Below are positions 50,127 to 61,437 of a stretch of 64,000 nucleotides of DNA, in pieces. The stretch spans positions 269,574 to 333,573 of the forward strand of contig NZ_BBYG01000011.1 of assembly GCF_001184025.1 (NCBI RefSeq). Reading direction: 5' to 3'. Each line of letters opens with the position of its first letter. Position 1 is the first letter of the stretch. Below the pieces are notes generated by a model that was not told where the DNA came from, made no database searches, and saw only the letters and a list, made by a program, of their open reading frames with translations. Origin of the DNA: Streptomyces maremycinicus. Its GTDB lineage: Bacteria > Actinomycetota > Actinomycetes > Streptomycetales > Streptomycetaceae. A program made the position numbers and the translations under genes.

Positions 50127-50218
50127 GAGCTCTTGATCCTTCGGTTGTCCGTCAGAGTGGTACTCCCATCGTCAACGATCACGGCGAGTGATGCATTCCT
50201 GACCCCCGAATTCGAGCC

Positions 50219-52045
50219 CTACGAGCGGTACAGCGCGTCGACCTCGTTCGCGTAGGCGTTCTCGATCGCCTTGCGCTTCAGCTTCAGCGACGGGGTGAGC
50301 AGCCCGTGCTCCTCCGTGAAGGGCTGGGCGAGGATGCGGAAGGTGCGGATCGACTCGGCCTTCGAGACCAGCGTGTTGGCCGCCACGACGGACCGGCGCA
50401 CCTCCGCCTCCAGATCCGGGTCGCTGACCAGCTCGAACGCCGTCAGCTGCGGTTTGTTGCGCATCTGGAGCCAGTGCTCGACCGCCTCCTGGTCCAGGGT
50501 GACCAGGGCGGCCACGAACGGACGGTCGTTGCCGACGACGATGCACTGGTTGACCAGCGGATGATCTCGCACCCGCTCCTCCAGCAGCCCCGGCGAGACG
50601 CTCTTGCCGCCGGAGGTCACCAGGATCTCCTTCTTGCGGCCGGTGATGGTGAGGTAACCGTCCTCGTCGAGCGACCCCAGGTCACCGGTGGCCAGCCAGC
50701 CGTCGTGCAGGGTCTCGTCGGTGGCCTTGGGATTGTTGAGATAACCCTGGAACACGTTCGCGCCGCGCAGCCAGATCTCGCCGTCGTCCGCGATGTGCAC
50801 GGTCATGCCGGGGATGGCCTGGCCGACCGTGCCGTACCTGGTGCGGCCGGGCGGGTTGGCGGTCGCGGCCGCCGTCGTCTCGGTCAGACCGTAGCCCTCG
50901 TAGATCTGCACCCCCGCGCCCGCGAAGAACAGGCCGAGCTTGCGGTCCATGGCCGAGCCGCCGGACATGGCGTGCCGGACCCGGCCGCCCATCGCCGCGC
51001 GCACCTTGGAGTAGACGAGCTTGTCGAACAACTGGTGCTGCATCCGCAGACCCGCGGACGGGCCGGGCCCGATGCCCCACGCCTTCGCCTCGACCGCCTC
51101 GGCGTAGTTCACCGCCACGTCGACGGCCTTCTCGAACGGCCCCGACTTGCCCTCCCGCTCCGCCTTGCGGCGGGCGGCGTTGAAGACCTTCTCGAAGATG
51201 TACGGCACGGCCAGGAAGAAGGAGGGTCTGAAGGCGGCCAGGTCGGGGAGGAGGGCGGCCGCGTGCAGCTGGGGCTGGTGGCCGAAGCGGACCTTGCCGC
51301 GGATCGCGGCGATCTGCACCATCCGCCCGAAGACGTGCGCCAGCGGCAGGAACAGCAGCGTCGCCGCCTCGTCGCCCTTCCTGGAGTGGAAGACCGGCTC
51401 CCACCGCTCGATGACGGTGTCCGCCTCGAACATGAAGTTGCCGTGCGAGATGACACAGCCCTTGGGCCGGCCCGTGGTCCCCGAGGTGTAGATGACCGTC
51501 GCGGTCGAGTCGGGGGTGACCGCCTCCCGGTGCCGGTGCACCACCTCGTCCTCGATGGCGGCGCCGGCGTCGTAGAGCTCCTGCACACAGCCCGAGTCCA
51601 GCTGCCACAGCTGCCGCAGCCGGGGCAGGCGGTCGATGACGGTGGCGATCGTCATCGCGTGGTCCTCGTGCTCGACGATCGCGGCCGTGCACTCGCTGTC
51701 GTAGAGCATCCAGAAGCACTGCTCGGCCGAGGAGGTCGAGTAGACCGGCACCACCTGGGCGCCGATCGTCCACAGGGCGAAGTCGAAGAGGGTCCACTCG
51801 TAGCGGGTGCGGGACATGATCGCGACGCGGTCGCCGAAGCGGATGCCCTGCGCGAGGAGCCCCTTGGCCAGGGCGAGGACCTCGTCGCGGAACTCGCCGG
51901 CGGTCACGTCCCGCCACTCGCCCCCCTCGTCCTTGCGGCCGAGGGCGACGTAGTGCGGGTCCTCCTGGGCGTGCCGGAACACGACGTCGGCCAGACCGCC
52001 CACCGGCGGCGCCGACGCCAACGGAGGGTTGGTGAACTCGCGCAA
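50219..52045 (-). CDS. Long-chain fatty acid-CoA ligase (FadD-like)
   Basis: A 608-residue adenylate-forming enzyme: TATVIYTSGTTGRPKGCVIS (ATP-binding A3), LPLAHVFGRMVQIAAIRGK, IYEGYGLTETTAAATANPPG (A5), GEIWLRGANVFQGYLNNPKA, DGWLATGDLGSLDEDGYLTI (A7) and TGRKKEILVTSGGKSVSPGL (A8). It activates long-chain fatty acids to acyl-CoA. The length and the HAMSGGSAMDRKLGLFF segment fit the bacterial long-chain type. Start is a TTG at 52045. A 7-bp inverted repeat (52192-52217) upstream may be an operator. Confidence 0.9.
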   Translation of the reverse strand: MREFTNPPLASAPPVGGLADVVFRHAQEDPHYVALGRKDEGGEWRDVTAGEFRDEVLALAKGLLAQGIRFGDRVAIMSRTRYEWTLFDFALWTIGAQVVPVYSTSSAEQCFWMLYDSECTAAIVEHEDHAMTIATVIDRLPRLRQLWQLDSGCVQELYDAGAAIEDEVVHRHREAVTPDSTATVIYTSGTTGRPKGCVISHGNFMFEADTVIERWEPVFHSRKGDEAATLLFLPLAHVFGRMVQIAAIRGKVRFGHQPQLHAAALLPDLAAFRPSFFLAVPYIFEKVFNAARRKAEREGKSGPFEKAVDVAVNYAEAVEAKAWGIGPGPSAGLRMQHQLFDKLVYSKVRAAMGGRVRHAMSGGSAMDRKLGLFFAGAGVQIYEGYGLTETTAAATANPPGRTRYGTVGQAIPGMTVHIADDGEIWLRGANVFQGYLNNPKATDETLHDGWLATGDLGSLDEDGYLTITGRKKEILVTSGGKSVSPGLLEERVRDHPLVNQCIVVGNDRPFVAALVTLDQEAVEHWLQMRNKPQLTAFELVSDPDLEAEVRRSVVAANTLVSKAESIRTFRILAQPFTEEHGLLTPSLKLKRKAIENAYANEVDALYRS

Positions 52046-52191
52046 ACCCGCACCCCGCTTCTCATGGCCGCACAGCGCCGTGAAAGCTACCCCACCCGAC
52101 GGCGGTAGGGGAGGGGGGCGGAAATCGCGCGCCGCGCTCGTCCGCGCTGGTCAGTGCCGGAAAATGGGCTCACATGGGGAAGGGTCGGACA

Positions 52192-52217
52192 CGAAACTGA
52201 CGGAAGAGTAAGTTTCG
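52192..52217. promoter_or_regulatory. Inverted repeat upstream of the acyl-CoA ligase
   Basis: CGAAACT (52192-52198) and AGTTTCG (52211-52217) are exact complements with a 12-nt spacer, in a relatively AT-rich patch about 150 nt before the ligase start. It may be a repressor site of the TetR kind that often controls fatty-acid genes; the regulator is unknown. Confidence 0.4.
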
Positions 52218-52334
52218 GCACCGTAATCTCCACCGAATCTGCCCGTACCGCTTACTCCGCCCGCCCCTCGCGGCCCGTCCCCCGCCGCGCCGCCCCCTCG
52301 GCCCGCGCGCCCGGGGCCGTGGGAGCGGGCGCCG

Positions 52335-53834
52335 TCACGGCCGGGGGGCCGCCGCTCGCTCCGACGGCACGCTCGCGTCCGTTTCCGCCGTCGCGGCCGA
52401 CGCCGCGCGCGGGGTCCTGACGAGGACGAGGACGAGCGCGGCGGCGGCCACGCCCGCGCAGCCCGCCGTCACCAGTGCCGCGTCGAGTCCGGAGGCGAAC
52501 GCGGACCGCAGCGTGTGCTCGGAGAACGTGCCCCGCAGCGCACCGGCACCCCCGCCCGCCAGCGCGTGCGACGCGTCGTGCGGGAGGGTGCCGGTCATCC
52601 TGGAGGTCACCACGGTGCCGAAGACCGCGACGCCGAGCGCGTACCCGAGCTGCCGCACGGTGTTCACGGCTCCGCCCGCCATCCCGGCCCGCGCCGGTTC
52701 CACGGCGGCCAGCGCGGCCCCCGCCACGGTGGGCGCGACGAACCCGGTTCCCGTGCCCACCAGCACGAACCCGGGCACCAGCGCCGTCCAGTCCGAACCG
52801 GCACCGAGCACGGCCTGGCAGAAACAGCCCGCGCCGATCAGCAGGAGACCGCCGCCGATGGTCCACCGGGCGGGAACACCGTGCAACCGCTTGCCCACCA
52901 CGACCGCCGTGATCATGGCCGCCACAGTCATCGGCAGCAGCGTGAGGCCCCCGCGCACCGGGCTCATCCCCAGCAGCGTCTGCATCCAGATGGACAGGTA
53001 CGGCGTCACCCCGAACGCCACGCCGTTGAAGGCGAGCGCCCCGATCATCACTCCCACGAACGCGGGCCGGCGCAGCAGCGACAGGTCGAGCAGCGGATGG
53101 GCCGCCCGGCGTTCCGCCAGTACGAAGCACACCAGCGCGAGCGCGGCGAGCCCGAACGAGACGAGCGTCGCCGACGCCGTCCAGCCGTCCTCACCGGCCC
53201 GTACGACGGCGTACGCGGTGCCGCCCGCGAAGACCGCGAAGGCCGCCGTGCCCGCCCAGTCGACCCGCATCCCGCGCGGCCCCCTGGACTCGGGCACCGC
53301 CTTCAGCGTCAGCCACACCGCGACCAGACTCACCGGCAGGTTCACGTAGAAGATCCATCGCCAGCCGGGCCCCTCGGCCAGCAGCCCGCCCAGCACCGGC
53401 CCGACCGCCGCGGCCGCGCCGCTCACCGCGCCCCACACCCCTAGCGCGGCCGACCGCTGGCGGCCCTGGTAGACCGAGCCGAGCAGCGGAAGCGTCGTCG
53501 CCAGCATCGCCGCCGCGCCCACCCCCTGGAGGGCCCGGGCGGCGACGAGGGTGTCCGGCCCGCTCGCCAGCCCGCACAGCAGCGACGCCGTCGCGAACAC
53601 CACCACCCCCACCACGTGCACCCGGCGGCGCCCCAGGATGTCGGCCGTGGCCCCGGCCCCCAGCAGCAGCGCGGCCAGCGCGAGCGCGTACCCGTCGACC
53701 ACCCATTGCAGATCGCTCAGCGAGGCGCCCAGCGCCCGCGCCATGTCCGGCAGCGCGACGATCACGATCGTCACGTCCAGCAACAACATGAACGTGCCCA
53801 GGCACACCGCTGTCAGCGGCCCCCATGTGCGCAT
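52335..53834 (-). CDS. MFS transporter, DHA2 (14-TM) drug:H+ antiporter type
   Basis: A 499-residue membrane protein with about 14 transmembrane segments. LTAVCLGTFMLLLDVTIVIV (TM1 with the Asp-rich motif D1), DLQWVVDGYALALAALLLGA, ADILGRRRVHVVGVVVFATA (motif A), and AARALQGVGAAAMLATTLPL (motif B) are typical of DHA2 exporters (EmrB/QacA-like). Probable role is export of a drug or metabolite. ATG at 53834 has GAGGAG 6 nt upstream and is preferred to starts 6 or 10 codons upstream. Divergent from the tandem Lrp regulator at 53961, its likely controller. Confidence 0.88.
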   Translation of the reverse strand: MRTWGPLTAVCLGTFMLLLDVTIVIVALPDMARALGASLSDLQWVVDGYALALAALLLGAGATADILGRRRVHVVGVVVFATASLLCGLASGPDTLVAARALQGVGAAAMLATTLPLLGSVYQGRQRSAALGVWGAVSGAAAAVGPVLGGLLAEGPGWRWIFYVNLPVSLVAVWLTLKAVPESRGPRGMRVDWAGTAAFAVFAGGTAYAVVRAGEDGWTASATLVSFGLAALALVCFVLAERRAAHPLLDLSLLRRPAFVGVMIGALAFNGVAFGVTPYLSIWMQTLLGMSPVRGGLTLLPMTVAAMITAVVVGKRLHGVPARWTIGGGLLLIGAGCFCQAVLGAGSDWTALVPGFVLVGTGTGFVAPTVAGAALAAVEPARAGMAGGAVNTVRQLGYALGVAVFGTVVTSRMTGTLPHDASHALAGGGAGALRGTFSEHTLRSAFASGLDAALVTAGCAGVAAAALVLVLVRTPRAASAATAETDASVPSERAAAPRP

Positions 53835-53960
53835 GTCCCACTCCTCGGTCATCTCCTCCGCCACGGATGCGCGGCACTCCGTACGATGGACGAGCCACGG
53901 CCGATCACCGCCGTATCCGGTGTCCTGTCGGCGGAATCCGACGAGGAAGGCTCACTGGGG

Positions 53961-54950
53961 ATGGAATTCGACACCCACGGCAGGATGGACGCACTCGATC
54001 TCCAACTGCTCTCGGCGCTGGAGGTGGACGGCCGGGCCTCCTTCAGCAGGCTCGGCGAGGTCCTGGGCGTCTCGGACCAGACGGTCGCGCGCCGCTACCG
54101 CCGGCTGCGCGACGAGGCCGCCCTGCGGATCGTCGCCGTCCGGGACGCCGAACGCCTCGGGCAGGACCAGTGGATGCTGCGGCTGCGCTGTGCTCCCGAC
54201 AGCGCCACGGTCATCGCCGACGCGCTCGCCAAACGTCCCGACACCAACTGGATCGGCCTGGGCTCCGGCGGCACCGAGATCGTCTGCATGACCCGGCCCC
54301 GCCATCCCGGCGATCACGACGACCTGCTGCTCGGCAAGCTCCCGCGCACCCCGAGCGTCGTGGAGATCCGCGCCCAGCAGCTCCTCCACCGCTTCTACGG
54401 CGGGCCCACCGGCTGGCTGCGGAAGTTCGGCGCACTGGACGACGAGCAGATCGCCGCCCTCACCCCGCGCCACGACGTGATCCCCACGCCCGGGCCGGCC
54501 CGTATCGAGCCCGAGGACGAGCCGCTGCTCGCCGTCCTGGAGCGTGACGGCCGTGCCACCTACCCGGAGCTCCGGCGCGCCACCGGCCGCTCCGAGTCCG
54601 CCGTCAGACGCCGCCTGGCGGCGCTGTTCGCCTCGGGCGCCGTCTACATCGACGTCGAGTACCACTCCGAGCACCTCGGCCACCCTCTCGCCGCCGTCCT
54701 GTGGATCACCACGGCGCCCTCCGCCCTGCACGCGGTCGGTGAGGCGCTCGCCACCCACGACGAGATCGCCTTCGCCTCGGCCACGGCCGGCCCCTCCCAC
54801 ATCGTCGTCACCGCGGTGGTCCGGGACACGGCGGGCCTCTACGCCTACCTCAGCGGGCCGCTGGGGCGCCTGGACGGCGTGCAGCACGTGGAGGCGACCC
54901 CGTTCATGCGGCGGGTGAAGCAGCTGACGTACCAGCAGGCCGGGCGGTAG
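53961..54950 (+). CDS. Tandem Lrp/AsnC-family regulator
   Basis: A 329-residue protein that is a fusion of two Lrp/AsnC units. First: LDLQLLSALEVDGRASFSRL, GVSDQTVARRYRRLRDEAAL plus an AsnC_trans-type domain (CAPDSATVIADALAKRPDTN, LGSGGTEIVCM). Second: EDEPLLAVLERDGRATYPEL, TGRSESAVRRRLAALFASGA plus VLWITTAPSALHAVGEALAT and SHIVVTAVVRDTAGLYAYLS. Single Lrp proteins are about 150 residues, so the double length is a true tandem. ATG at 53961. Divergent from the MFS exporter, suggesting ligand-dependent control of export. Confidence 0.88.
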   Translation: MEFDTHGRMDALDLQLLSALEVDGRASFSRLGEVLGVSDQTVARRYRRLRDEAALRIVAVRDAERLGQDQWMLRLRCAPDSATVIADALAKRPDTNWIGLGSGGTEIVCMTRPRHPGDHDDLLLGKLPRTPSVVEIRAQQLLHRFYGGPTGWLRKFGALDDEQIAALTPRHDVIPTPGPARIEPEDEPLLAVLERDGRATYPELRRATGRSESAVRRRLAALFASGAVYIDVEYHSEHLGHPLAAVLWITTAPSALHAVGEALATHDEIAFASATAGPSHIVVTAVVRDTAGLYAYLSGPLGRLDGVQHVEATPFMRRVKQLTYQQAGR

Positions 54951-55027
54951 GAGCAGGTCCGGCGGTAGGAGCGGTACGAGCGCTGGGCGAGGTGCGGTCG
55001 GCGTGGGGCGGTGGCCGGGCAGGCCGG

Positions 55028-55948
55028 TCAGCGGGTGCCGGCGCGCGGTGGGTCGGGCCGTCGGCCGGGTCCCGCCGCCCGTCGGTGCAGTCGGTCGCCG
55101 CCCGCCAGGACGGCCGCCGCCAGCGCGTCCGCGGCGCCCTGGGCCGAAGGCCGTCGGCGGCCGTGCACGAGCACGAAGTCGACCCGGCCCAGTTCCGGCA
55201 GTCCGGCCCGTTCCGGGATGCGCACCAGACCCGGTGGGATCAGGCCCCGTGAATGGGCCATCACGCCGAGTCCGGCCCGGGCCGCCGCGATGAGGCCGTT
55301 GAGGCTCCCGCTCGTGCAGACGATCCGCCAGGCCCGGCCCTGCCGCTCCAGCGCCTCCAGGGCCAGGGCGCGGGTGATGCCCGGAGGGGGGAACACGATC
55401 AGCGGCACCGGGCGGTCGGCGTCCAGGCGCAGCCGCTCCGCGCCGATCCACACGAGCCCGTCGTGCCACACCAGCTCCCCGACGGGGTCCTCGGGGCGCC
55501 TCTTGGCCAGGACCAGGTCCAGCTTCCCGGCGGCGAGCCGCTCGTGCAGGGTGCCCGACAGCTCCACGGTCAGTTCGAGGTCGACCTCGGGATGGTCGTA
55601 GCGGAAGCCCTCCAGGATCTCCGGCAGCCGGGTCAGCACGAAGTCCTCGGAGGCGCCGAAGCGCAGCCGGCCGCCCAGCCGGGTGCCGGTGAAGAACGCC
55701 GAAGCCTGCTCGTGGACGTCCAGGATCCGGCGGGCGAACCCGAGCATGGCCTCGCCGTCCTCCGTCAGCTCCACGGAGTGCGTGTCCCGGGTGAACAGCG
55801 CCCGCCCCGTCGCGTCCTCGAGACGTCGCACGTGCTGGCTGACCGTGGACTGCCGCAGCCCGAGCCGTCGCGCGGCCTGCGTGAAGCTCAGGGTCTGGGC
55901 GACGGCGAGGAAGGTACGCAGATGGGAGGGCTCGTACACGCCCGCCAC
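55028..55948 (-). CDS. LysR-family transcriptional regulator
   Basis: A 306-residue protein: SHLRTFLAVAQTLSFTQAAR, LGLRQSTVSQHVRRLEDATG (HTH), then the LysR effector domain (LRFGASEDFVLTRLPEILEG, VDLELTVELSGTLHERLAAG, PLIVFPPPGITRALALEALE, ARAGLGVMAHSRGLIPPGLV). The GTG at 55948 was chosen for GGAGAG 6 nt upstream; the ATG at 55972 would fall inside the operator. A perfect LysR-box palindrome at 55968-55988 precedes it and serves the divergent symporter gene. The last 35 residues are a Gly/Arg/Pro-rich tail. Confidence 0.87.
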   Translation of the reverse strand: MAGVYEPSHLRTFLAVAQTLSFTQAARRLGLRQSTVSQHVRRLEDATGRALFTRDTHSVELTEDGEAMLGFARRILDVHEQASAFFTGTRLGGRLRFGASEDFVLTRLPEILEGFRYDHPEVDLELTVELSGTLHERLAAGKLDLVLAKRRPEDPVGELVWHDGLVWIGAERLRLDADRPVPLIVFPPPGITRALALEALERQGRAWRIVCTSGSLNGLIAAARAGLGVMAHSRGLIPPGLVRIPERAGLPELGRVDFVLVHGRRRPSAQGAADALAAAVLAGGDRLHRRAAGPGRRPDPPRAGTR

Positions 55949-55967
55949 AGTAGTCTCTCCGGCGTCG

Positions 55968-55988
55968 GTCATCACCTTTCGTGATGAC
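55968..55988. promoter_or_regulatory. LysR-type operator, T-N11-A palindrome
   Basis: GTCATCAC (55968-55975) and GTGATGAC (55981-55988) are an exact inverted repeat with a 5-nt spacer; the core ATCAC-N5-GTGAT includes the T-N11-A LysR motif (T 55972, A 55984). It lies between the LysR gene and the divergent symporter. Confidence 0.7.
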
Positions 55989-56092
55989 AGTGAGAGCGGT
56001 ATACCGGATTCCCGATCACGGGACGGAGGAGGACGATGGGGAGGGGCTCTCCGAGCCCGGACGCACGCCCATCGAACCGCACGTGGAGCACC

Positions 56093-57109
56093 GTGAAACG
56101 CCTGAGCTGGCCGAGTCGGATGCCGGTCGACCCCTACATCCTGCTGTTGCTCGGCACCGTCGGGTTCGCGGCGCTGCTCCCGGCCCGGGGCGTCGGCGCC
56201 GAGGTCGCCTCGGGCGCTTCCACGGCCGCGATCGCCTTCCTCTTCTTCCTCTACGGCGCCCGGCTGTCCACCCGGGAGGCACTGGACGGCCTGAAGCACT
56301 GGCGGCTCCACGCGACCGTGCTGGCCTGCACCTTCCTGGTCTTTCCGCTGCTGGGGCTGGCCGCGCGCGGTCTGGTCCCGGTGTTCCTCACCCAACCCCT
56401 CTACCAGGGGCTGCTCTTCCTCACCCTGGTCCCGTCGACCATCCAGTCGTCGATCGCCTTCACCTCCATCGCCCGGGGCAACGTGCCCGCCGCGATCTGC
56501 GCCGGTTCCTTCTCGTCGCTGGTCGGCATCGTCGTCACCCCGCTGCTCGCGGCCGCACTGCTCGGCGGCAGCGGCGGCGGCTTCTCCCCGGACTCGCTGG
56601 TCGAGATCGTGGTGCAACTGCTCGTCCCGTTCGTCGCGGGACAGTTGCTGCGCCGGTGGATCGGCGGGTTCGTCGCCCGGCACAAGAAGGTGCTCGGGCT
56701 CGTCGACCGGGGCTCGATCCTGCTGGTCGTCTACACGGCGTTCAGCGAGGGCATGGTGCAGGGCATCTGGCACCAGGTCAGCGTCGTACGGCTGGGCGGG
56801 CTGCTCCTGGTCGAGGCCGTTCTGCTCGCCGTGATGCTCGCCCTGACCTGGTACGGCGCCAAGGCGCTGCGGTTCGGCCGCGAGGATCGCATCGCCATCC
56901 AGTTCGCGGGCTCCAAGAAGTCCCTCGCCTCCGGGCTGCCGATGGCGAGCGTCCTGTTCGGCGCGCATGCCTCCCTGGCGGTGCTGCCGCTGATGCTCTT
57001 CCACCAGATGCAGCTGATGGTGTGCGCGGTGATCGCCAAACGCCGTGCGAGGGACCCGCTGGAGGGGCCGCGGGAATCCGCCGACGAGAGGGCGGCGGCC
57101 GCGGCGTGA
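56093..57109 (+). CDS. Bile acid:sodium symporter family transporter (BASS/YfeH-like)
   Basis: A 338-residue membrane protein with about 9-10 transmembrane segments: DPYILLLLGTVGFAALLPAR, TAAIAFLFFLYGARLSTREA, FLTLVPSTIQSSIAFTSIAR, GSFSSLVGIVVTPLLAAALL, LLVPFVAGQLLRRWIGGFVA, and IAIQFAGSKKSLASGLPMAS (the conserved GSKK region). YfeH-like members transport organic anions with Na+; substrate unknown. GTG at 56093 with GGAG just upstream. The divergent LysR regulator with an operator in the 144-nt gap is its probable controller. Confidence 0.85.
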   Translation: MKRLSWPSRMPVDPYILLLLGTVGFAALLPARGVGAEVASGASTAAIAFLFFLYGARLSTREALDGLKHWRLHATVLACTFLVFPLLGLAARGLVPVFLTQPLYQGLLFLTLVPSTIQSSIAFTSIARGNVPAAICAGSFSSLVGIVVTPLLAAALLGGSGGGFSPDSLVEIVVQLLVPFVAGQLLRRWIGGFVARHKKVLGLVDRGSILLVVYTAFSEGMVQGIWHQVSVVRLGGLLLVEAVLLAVMLALTWYGAKALRFGREDRIAIQFAGSKKSLASGLPMASVLFGAHASLAVLPLMLFHQMQLMVCAVIAKRRARDPLEGPRESADERAAAAA

Positions 57110-57264
57110 GACCTCGCGGGGCGCTGCGGGGAGGCCGCCCGGGAGGCGGACGGCGCGTACCGCGCCGCCGCTCCCGCCGCGATCCGGCGCCGACCGCGAC
57201 CGGGCTCATCAGCTTGTTGAACCGAATTCCGGTACGCAGGGCTGACGGCGGATAACGTTCCGTC

Positions 57265-57792
57265 ATGACCGCAGCTCTCCCACTCGTCCCGGCGCGCAGC
57301 GCCCTCGTCCTCGTCGATCTGATGGACCGCATCGTCGCGCTGCCCCTGGAGCCCCACAAGGGGACCGAAGTACTGTCCGCCGCCGAGGAGTTGGCCGCGG
57401 CGTTCCGCTCGGCCGGCGCGCTCGTCGTCCTCGTCCGCGTCGAACGGCCCGGCGTCACCGAGCAGCCGCCCGGCAGCGGCCTGGTCCAAGGGTTGTACCG
57501 GGACGGCGACTTGGAGATCGTCAAGCGGACGATCGGCGCCTTCCACGGGACCGGCCTGGACGACCGCCTCCGCGAACACGGTGTGACGACCCTCGTGTTC
57601 GGCGGCATCGCCACCAACCTGGGCGTCGAGTCCACCGCCCGCGCCGCCGGTGACCTCGGCTACGACCTGGTGTTCGTCGAGGACGCGATGTCCGCCCTCA
57701 CCGGCGCCGAACACGAGGCGTCGGTCAAGCTGGACTTCCCCCGGCTGGGGACCGTGGCGCGCGCGGCCGACGTGCGGTTCACGAGCGGCTGA
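57265..57792 (+). CDS. Isochorismatase-fold protein without catalytic Cys (YecD-like)
   Basis: A 175-residue cysteine-hydrolase fold protein: ALVLVDLMDRIVALPL (Asp), DLEIVKRTIGAFHGTGLDDR (Lys), FGGIATNLGVESTARAAGDL and YDLVFVEDAMSALTGAEHEA. At the position of the nucleophilic Cys (normally ATNxCVExTAR) the residue is Gly (ATNLGVESTAR), as in E. coli YecD-like proteins. So nicotinamidase-type chemistry is unlikely; isochorismatase-like hydrolysis without Cys or a non-catalytic role are possible. ATG at 57265. Confidence 0.8.
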   Translation: MTAALPLVPARSALVLVDLMDRIVALPLEPHKGTEVLSAAEELAAAFRSAGALVVLVRVERPGVTEQPPGSGLVQGLYRDGDLEIVKRTIGAFHGTGLDDRLREHGVTTLVFGGIATNLGVESTARAAGDLGYDLVFVEDAMSALTGAEHEASVKLDFPRLGTVARAADVRFTSG

Positions 57793-57843
57793 GGCGGGGC
57801 CCCCGCGGCGCAGGGGGCGCTCCCCGCCGTTCGGGGCCCCGCC
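57793..57843. terminator. Bidirectional terminator between the isochorismatase-fold gene and fdhD
   Basis: GGCGGGGCCCC (57793-57803) pairs with GGGGCCCCGCC (57833-57843) across a 29-nt loop that contains further GC self-complementarity. Confidence 0.5.
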
Positions 57844-57864
57844 GCCGTGCCGCGGGGAACCGGG

Positions 57865-58713
57865 TCAGCCCTGGGCGGCCGCGGTCCGCAGGGTGATGCG
57901 GTCCTCACCCGCGTACACGTTCATGGAACTGCCCCGCAGGAAACCCACCAGGGTCAGCCCGGACTCCGCGGCCAGGTCCACGGCCAGGGAGGAGGGCGCC
58001 GAGACCGCCGCGAGCACCGGGATGCCCGCCATCACGGCCTTCTGCGCCAGCTCGAACGAGGCCCGGCCCGACACCAGCAGGATCGTCCGTGACAGGGGCA
58101 GCTCCCCGTTCTGGAGGGCGCGGCCGACCAGCTTGTCGACCGCGTTGTGCCGTCCCACGTCCTCCCGCACGTCCAGCAGCTCGCCGTCCTCGGAGAACAG
58201 GGCCGCCGCGTGGAGGCCCCCGGTCCGGTCGAAGACCCGCTGGGCCGCGCGGAGCCGGTCGGGGAGGCTCGCGAGCAGTTCGGGTGCGATCCGGAGCGGG
58301 GGAGTGTCGGCGATGGGCCAGCGGGCCGTCGTCCGGACCGCGTCCAGGCTCGCCTTGCCGCACAGCCCGCAGGACGAGGTGGTGTAGACGTTCCGCTCGA
58401 GGGTGATGTCGGGCATCGTGACGCCGGGGGCCGTGCGGACGTCCACCACGTTGTAGGTGTTGGACCCGTCGGCGGTCGCGCCGGCGCAGTAGACGATGTT
58501 CAGCAGATCGGACGCGGCGGCCAGGACGCCTTCGCTGACCAGGAAGCCGGCCGCGAGCGGGAAGTCGTCACCGGGGGTGCGCATGGTGATGGCCAGCGGC
58601 TTGCCGTTGAGCCGGATCTCCAGGGGTTCCTCGGCGACCAGGGTGTCCGGCCGGGCGGAGACCACCCCGTCGCTGATGCGGACCACCTTGCGTCGTTCGG
58701 TGACTCGTCCCAT
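57865..58713 (-). CDS. fdhD: Formate dehydrogenase accessory sulfurtransferase FdhD
   Basis: A 282-residue protein: [53 protein letters not shown] (the CxxC loop), [34 protein letters not shown] and [20 protein letters not shown]. FdhD passes sulfur to the molybdenum cofactor of formate dehydrogenase and is required for its activity. It lies 8 nt after the Fe-S subunit gene, as the last gene of the fdh operon. Confidence 0.92.
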   Translation of the reverse strand: MGRVTERRKVVRISDGVVSARPDTLVAEEPLEIRLNGKPLAITMRTPGDDFPLAAGFLVSEGVLAAASDLLNIVYCAGATADGSNTYNVVDVRTAPGVTMPDITLERNVYTTSSCGLCGKASLDAVRTTARWPIADTPPLRIAPELLASLPDRLRAAQRVFDRTGGLHAAALFSEDGELLDVREDVGRHNAVDKLVGRALQNGELPLSRTILLVSGRASFELAQKAVMAGIPVLAAVSAPSSLAVDLAAESGLTLVGFLRGSSMNVYAGEDRITLRTAAAQG

Positions 58714-58720
58714 GTCGTGA

Positions 58721-59581
58721 TCAGCCCCGGTTCTGTACGTGCTGGTAGCCGAAGCGGCCCTTGATGCAGAGATTCCCGTGGGTCACGGGGTTGTCGTGCG
58801 GTGAGGTCACCTTCACGATCTCATTGTCCTGCACATGGAGCGTCAGGTTGCAGCCCACCCCGCAGTAGGCGCAGACGGTGGTGGTCTGTTTCTGTGCTGA
58901 TTCGTCCCAGTTCCCGGCCGCGCGCCGGTCGTACTCGGACTTGAACGACAACGCTCCGGTCGGGCACACCTCGATGCAGTTGCCGCAGTACACGCACGCC
59001 GAGTCGGTCAGCGGCGCGTCGTGCTCGACGGCGATCCGGGCGTCGAAACCACGCCCCGCCACGGAGATCGCGAAGGTGTTCTGCCACTGGTCACCGCAGG
59101 CGTCCACGCACTTGTAGCAGAGGATGCACTTGTCGTAGTCGCGCACGTACAGATCATTGTCGATCTTGGGTTCCTCGTTCAGCCGGGCCGCGGCGGGACC
59201 GAAACGATCCGGCTTCGCGTCGTACTCCTTGATCCATTCCGCAACCATTGGTGTCGTGGACAGGTCGACCGAGGACGCCAGCAGCTCGAGCACGATCTTG
59301 CGGCTGTGCCGGGCGCGCTCGGTGTCGGTACGGACCTCCATGCCCGGCTCGGCCCGGCGCGAGCAGGCCGGCACCAGGGTCCGGGAGCCCTCCACCTCCA
59401 CGACGCAGACCCGGCAGGCGTTCTTCGGAGTGAGCGTGTCCCCCTGGCACAGGGTCGGGACGTCCTTCCCGGCGGCCCGGCAGCCGTCGAGGACCGTCGA
59501 TCCCTCGGGCACCCTGGCCTCCTGCCCGTCGATCGTGAACTCCACCAGCCGGCGCGGCACTCCCAGCGGTATCGCGGTCAT
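58721..59581 (-). CDS. Formate dehydrogenase iron-sulfur chain (N-terminal half of split FdhA)
   Basis: A 286-residue electron-transfer protein. Residues about 12-80: 2Fe-2S ferredoxin domain ([36 protein letters not shown]). About 150-210: two 4Fe-4S motifs ([34 protein letters not shown]). About 235-280: the molybdopterin Fe4S4 domain ([34 protein letters not shown]). In ordinary single-chain formate dehydrogenases this is followed directly by the molybdopterin domain; here the chain stops and that part is encoded separately at 61438. ATG at 59581. Confidence 0.87.
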   Translation of the reverse strand: MTAIPLGVPRRLVEFTIDGQEARVPEGSTVLDGCRAAGKDVPTLCQGDTLTPKNACRVCVVEVEGSRTLVPACSRRAEPGMEVRTDTERARHSRKIVLELLASSVDLSTTPMVAEWIKEYDAKPDRFGPAAARLNEEPKIDNDLYVRDYDKCILCYKCVDACGDQWQNTFAISVAGRGFDARIAVEHDAPLTDSACVYCGNCIEVCPTGALSFKSEYDRRAAGNWDESAQKQTTTVCAYCGVGCNLTLHVQDNEIVKVTSPHDNPVTHGNLCIKGRFGYQHVQNRG

Positions 59582-59609
59582 ACGGCGGCTCCTGTGCGGA
59601 CGGTCGCGG

Positions 59610-61433
<1,824 letters not shown>

Positions 61434-61437
61434 GACA

